Part shown: positions 62,210 through 64,000 of the stretch, piece by piece
How positions within the stretch are numbered: the stretch's first letter is position 1
How the letters are laid out: each line of letters starts with the position of its first letter
Assembly: GCA_016788205.1 (NCBI GenBank)
Contig: JAEUTA010000027.1
Coordinates: 62,001 to 126,000 of the forward strand
Direction of reading: 5' to 3'
DNA: 64,000 nucleotides
DNA from: Flavobacteriales bacterium
GTDB lineage: Bacteria > Bacteroidota > Bacteroidia > Flavobacteriales_F > PHOS-HE28
Position numbers and translations under genes: made by a program
Notes under the pieces: model-generated
Databases searched by the model: none
What the model was told of the DNA's origin: nothing
Seen by the model: only the letters and a program-made list of their open reading frames with translations

Positions 62210-62244
62210 CGAAAAGAGAAAGCCGCCCTTTACAAGGGCGGCTT
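62210..62244 (-). terminator. Rho-independent terminator after the DUF1573 gene
   Basis: Perfect 11-bp inverted repeat AAGCCGCCCTT / AAGGGCGGCTT (62220-62230 and 62234-62244), 3-base loop, followed on the minus strand by TCTCTTTT. It lies 24 bases after the DUF1573 stop and insulates the surface-protein gene downstream. Confidence 0.9.
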
Positions 62245-62268
62245 TCCGAAGGGGGTGAAAGACCAGGC

Positions 62269-62790
62269 TTATCCGACCTTTTGCACGTTTGCGGTAATGC
62301 GCAAGGTGGTCTCCTTGGGCTCCGTGTTGGCGATAACGGTCACGGTCTTGGTCTGTGCGTTCTCCTGCTTGCCAGGCTTGTACTCCACTTCGATCTCACC
62401 GGTACCTCCGGGAGGGATGGGAGCCTTGGGATAGTTCGGTACGGTGCACCCACAAGATCCGTTGGCCGTTTCGATGATCAGCGGTTCGGTTCCCGTGTTG
62501 GTGAACTTGAAAACGTGTTTGTTCTCACTGTCTTGCTTGATGTTCCCGAAATCATGCTCGTACTCGCCGAAATTCACCGTCGTCTTCGGTGTATTGTCCA
62601 CCGGAGCCGCGTTGGCCATCGGGTCGAACGTATCTGCGGGTTTCGCTGGGTCAATGGTCGCAGCCACGGTGTTGTTGGCGGCTACGGTGTTGTTCGCAGT
62701 GTCGCTCTTTCCACTGAACTGGGATACGGCCAGTGCCACCAAGGCTATGGCGATCACACTGAGCAACGCGATCTGGATCTTGTCTTTCAT
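62269..62790 (-). CDS. DUF1573 membrane-anchored protein
   Basis: 173 residues. Uncleaved N-terminal anchor (IQIALLSVIAIALVALAVSQF), a low-complexity Asn/Ala/Thr linker (about 30-68), then a DUF1573 Ig-like domain (about 72-173): FGEYEHDFGNIKQDSENKHVFKF, NTGTEPLIIETANGSCGCTVP, PPGGTGEIEVEYKPGK. The GSCGC turn is the family's hallmark. The role of DUF1573 is not established; it is abundant in Bacteroidota and sometimes forms part of surface proteins, as at the end of the 35542 protein here. It forms a single-gene unit with its own terminator. Confidence 0.88.
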   Translation of the reverse strand: MKDKIQIALLSVIAIALVALAVSQFSGKSDTANNTVAANNTVAATIDPAKPADTFDPMANAAPVDNTPKTTVNFGEYEHDFGNIKQDSENKHVFKFTNTGTEPLIIETANGSCGCTVPNYPKAPIPPGGTGEIEVEYKPGKQENAQTKTVTVIANTEPKETTLRITANVQKVG

Positions 62791-62848
62791 CGGTTTTCGG
62801 GTCGATTAGTGGCGCGAATTTAGGGGAACGCGCCGCCAATTCGACCTG

Positions 62849-62866
62849 TTAACAGCGCATTAACAG
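62849..62866. repeat. Direct repeat TTAACAG-N4-TTAACAG upstream of the DUF1573 gene
   Basis: Two 7-base copies one helical turn apart (11-base period), 59-76 bases before the DUF1573 ATG. Spacing of this sort is typical of regulators binding as head-to-tail dimers. No regulator can be named; it may be chance. Confidence 0.35.
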
Positions 62867-62887
62867 GGGCTTGGTCGGCTGGGGCCG

Positions 62888-64000
62888 CTACCGGGCCATG
62901 CCCAAACGCTGGAAAGTGTCATTGTTCAGACTTTCGAGCGCGCGCTGGAAGCTACGGTCAACCGGGTTCCCGGAGTTGATGACCTGCCAGTAGGCAGAGG
63001 TGTTCCAGACATCGCGCGCAATGAGCGCTTTGAGCCGCAGGTCGATCAACTCTTTGGATCGTTCCATTCCCTGAGGATCCTCTTCAACACCTTCTTCCAT
63101 AGCTGCGTTCCGCAATCCGTTCCTCAGGGCATCCGTGATCACGAACCTGGAATTGAACGCTGCCGGTCCGTCGTAGGCCGCCACCAGTTCCGATCGGTGC
63201 TCGTCCACATAGGCCAGGGCGAATGTGTTCAAGATCCCTTTGCGCACCAGCTGACCGAAGTAAGCGCTGCTCTGTGCGGTATCGATCGGTACGAAAACAT
63301 CGGGCATGATCCCGCCTCCGCCGTACACCACACGTTTATTCATGGTGAAGAATTTCACGGTATCAGCAGCGTGTATGCTATCCGCCGTGGTGAGCTCGCC
63401 TTTCACCAGTCGCTCGGATTTCTCGCGTTGGTAGGCCTCGATACCATCCTCGTACGACTTTTGGATGGAGCGTCCGGAAGGGGTGTAATAGCGGGAGACC
63501 GTGAGGCGTACTGCGGATCCATCACTTAGCATCACAGGACGCTGTACTAGGCCCTTGCCGAAGCTCCGTCGACCGACGATCAATCCGCGGTCCCAGTCCT
63601 GTATGGCGCCGCTTACGATCTCGCTCGCGCTGGCGGACCCTTCATCGACCAGGACCACGAGGCGACCCTTTTCGAAGAGACCCTCCTTCGTGGAGTACGT
63701 GTCCTCACGCGGTGAAGTGCGCCCTTCCGTGTACACCACGAGTTTGCGATCACCAAGGAACTCATCGGCCATTTCGATGGCCGTGCGCAGATATCCACCA
63801 CCGTTGCCTTGAAGATCCAGGATCAGGTCCTTCATCCCCGCGTTCTTCAATTCGGTCAGTTTTTCCCTGAACTCCTTCATGGTCGTGGCGCTGAAACGAC
63901 TCACCTTGATGTACCCGACGCCCGGCTCGGCGATGTAACTGGCCTCCACGCTGTAGATCGGGATCTTGTCGCGCGTGATCGTGAAGTCCAGCGCTTCTGT
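62888..64000 (-). CDS. S41 C-terminal processing peptidase, N-terminus cut by window edge
   Basis: About 370 residues seen; the frame is open to base 64000 (TEALDFTITRDKIPIYS precedes GVGYIKVSRF), so the signal peptide and most of the PDZ domain lie outside. A GTG at 63949 is in frame but falls inside the domain and is not the start. The protease domain has DLILDLQGNGGGYL, the nucleophile Ser in DEGSASASEIVSGA and Lys in RRSFGKGLVQ, with SDGSAVRLTVSRYYTPSGRSIQ after it. S41 peptidases of this kind trim or degrade proteins in the periplasm. A C-terminal helical extension (about 150 residues) is usual in Bacteroidota copies. Confidence 0.92.
   Translation of the reverse strand, partial: TEALDFTITRDKIPIYSVEASYIAEPGVGYIKVSRFSATTMKEFREKLTELKNAGMKDLILDLQGNGGGYLRTAIEMADEFLGDRKLVVYTEGRTSPREDTYSTKEGLFEKGRLVVLVDEGSASASEIVSGAIQDWDRGLIVGRRSFGKGLVQRPVMLSDGSAVRLTVSRYYTPSGRSIQKSYEDGIEAYQREKSERLVKGELTTADSIHAADTVKFFTMNKRVVYGGGGIMPDVFVPIDTAQSSAYFGQLVRKGILNTFALAYVDEHRSELVAAYDGPAAFNSRFVITDALRNGLRNAAMEEGVEEDPQGMERSKELIDLRLKALIARDVWNTSAYWQVINSGNPVDRSFQRALESLNNDTFQRLGMAR

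Overview
The window reads as a chromosomal piece of a free-living, GC-rich Bacteroidota bacterium, most likely order Flavobacteriales. The reasons are type IX secretion (T9SS) type B C-terminal domains on three very large secreted proteins, two PorP/SprF-like proteins, OmpA/PD40 proteins of the PorE type, an S46 dipeptidyl peptidase, TPR-containing histidine kinases, two DUF1573 domains and a GldL-like mini membrane protein. I see no tRNA, rRNA, CRISPR array, insertion sequence or intact prophage. Genes are densely packed and often joined by 4-base ATGA overlaps.

Layout. 1-1762: a secreted subtilisin-like protease, cut by the left edge. 1871-8175 (minus): a sensory operon with a fused double histidine kinase (first ATPase half degenerate), a second TPR kinase and a NarL-type response regulator. 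8324-11904: a DNA-damage-like island with DNA polymerase IV, a structured RNA-like element, a small palindrome, two ORF6N (phage antirepressor-type) genes and a LexA-like self-cleaving repressor. 11915-23823: a surface polysaccharide cluster with an O-antigen ligase/polymerase, two GT4 glycosyltransferases, an ABC exporter pair (Wzm/Wzt-like), a three-headed GT2 glycosyltransferase with a coiled coil, and an AlgX-like plus AlgI-like O-acetylation pair. 23983-28075: small genes and a polyamine-type pair (arginine decarboxylase and a deoxyhypusine synthase-like enzyme). 28076-28816: a mostly non-coding stretch with one possible 50-codon gene and a hairpin.

28817-32623 (minus) is a second two-component operon (regulator, 99-aa protein, TPR kinase, lipoprotein). 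The first and last genes share an identical 17-base upstream motif. CorA and MscS follow (32702-34725). 34823-54746 (minus) is an adhesin block: twice over, a giant type B adhesin is followed by a PorP/SprF-like gene and an OmpA-type gene, mostly with overlapping ends, and peptidase E closes the run. The 3010-residue adhesin carries in-frame DNA repeats (7 x 96 bp and 3 x 123 bp) and a C-type lectin-like domain.

54851-64000: a small secreted protein, an ECF sigma factor with a possible membrane partner, an S46 peptidase carrying the Arg associated with DPP11 (Asp/Glu) specificity, a pterin dehydratase, a third type B surface protein with nine Ig-like repeats, a DUF1573 protein with a clear terminator, and an S41 C-terminal processing peptidase cut by the right edge.

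Taken together the region serves the cell surface: sensing, polysaccharide assembly and acetylation, T9SS adhesins, and peptide use. All functions are inferred from motifs read by eye; no database search was run.
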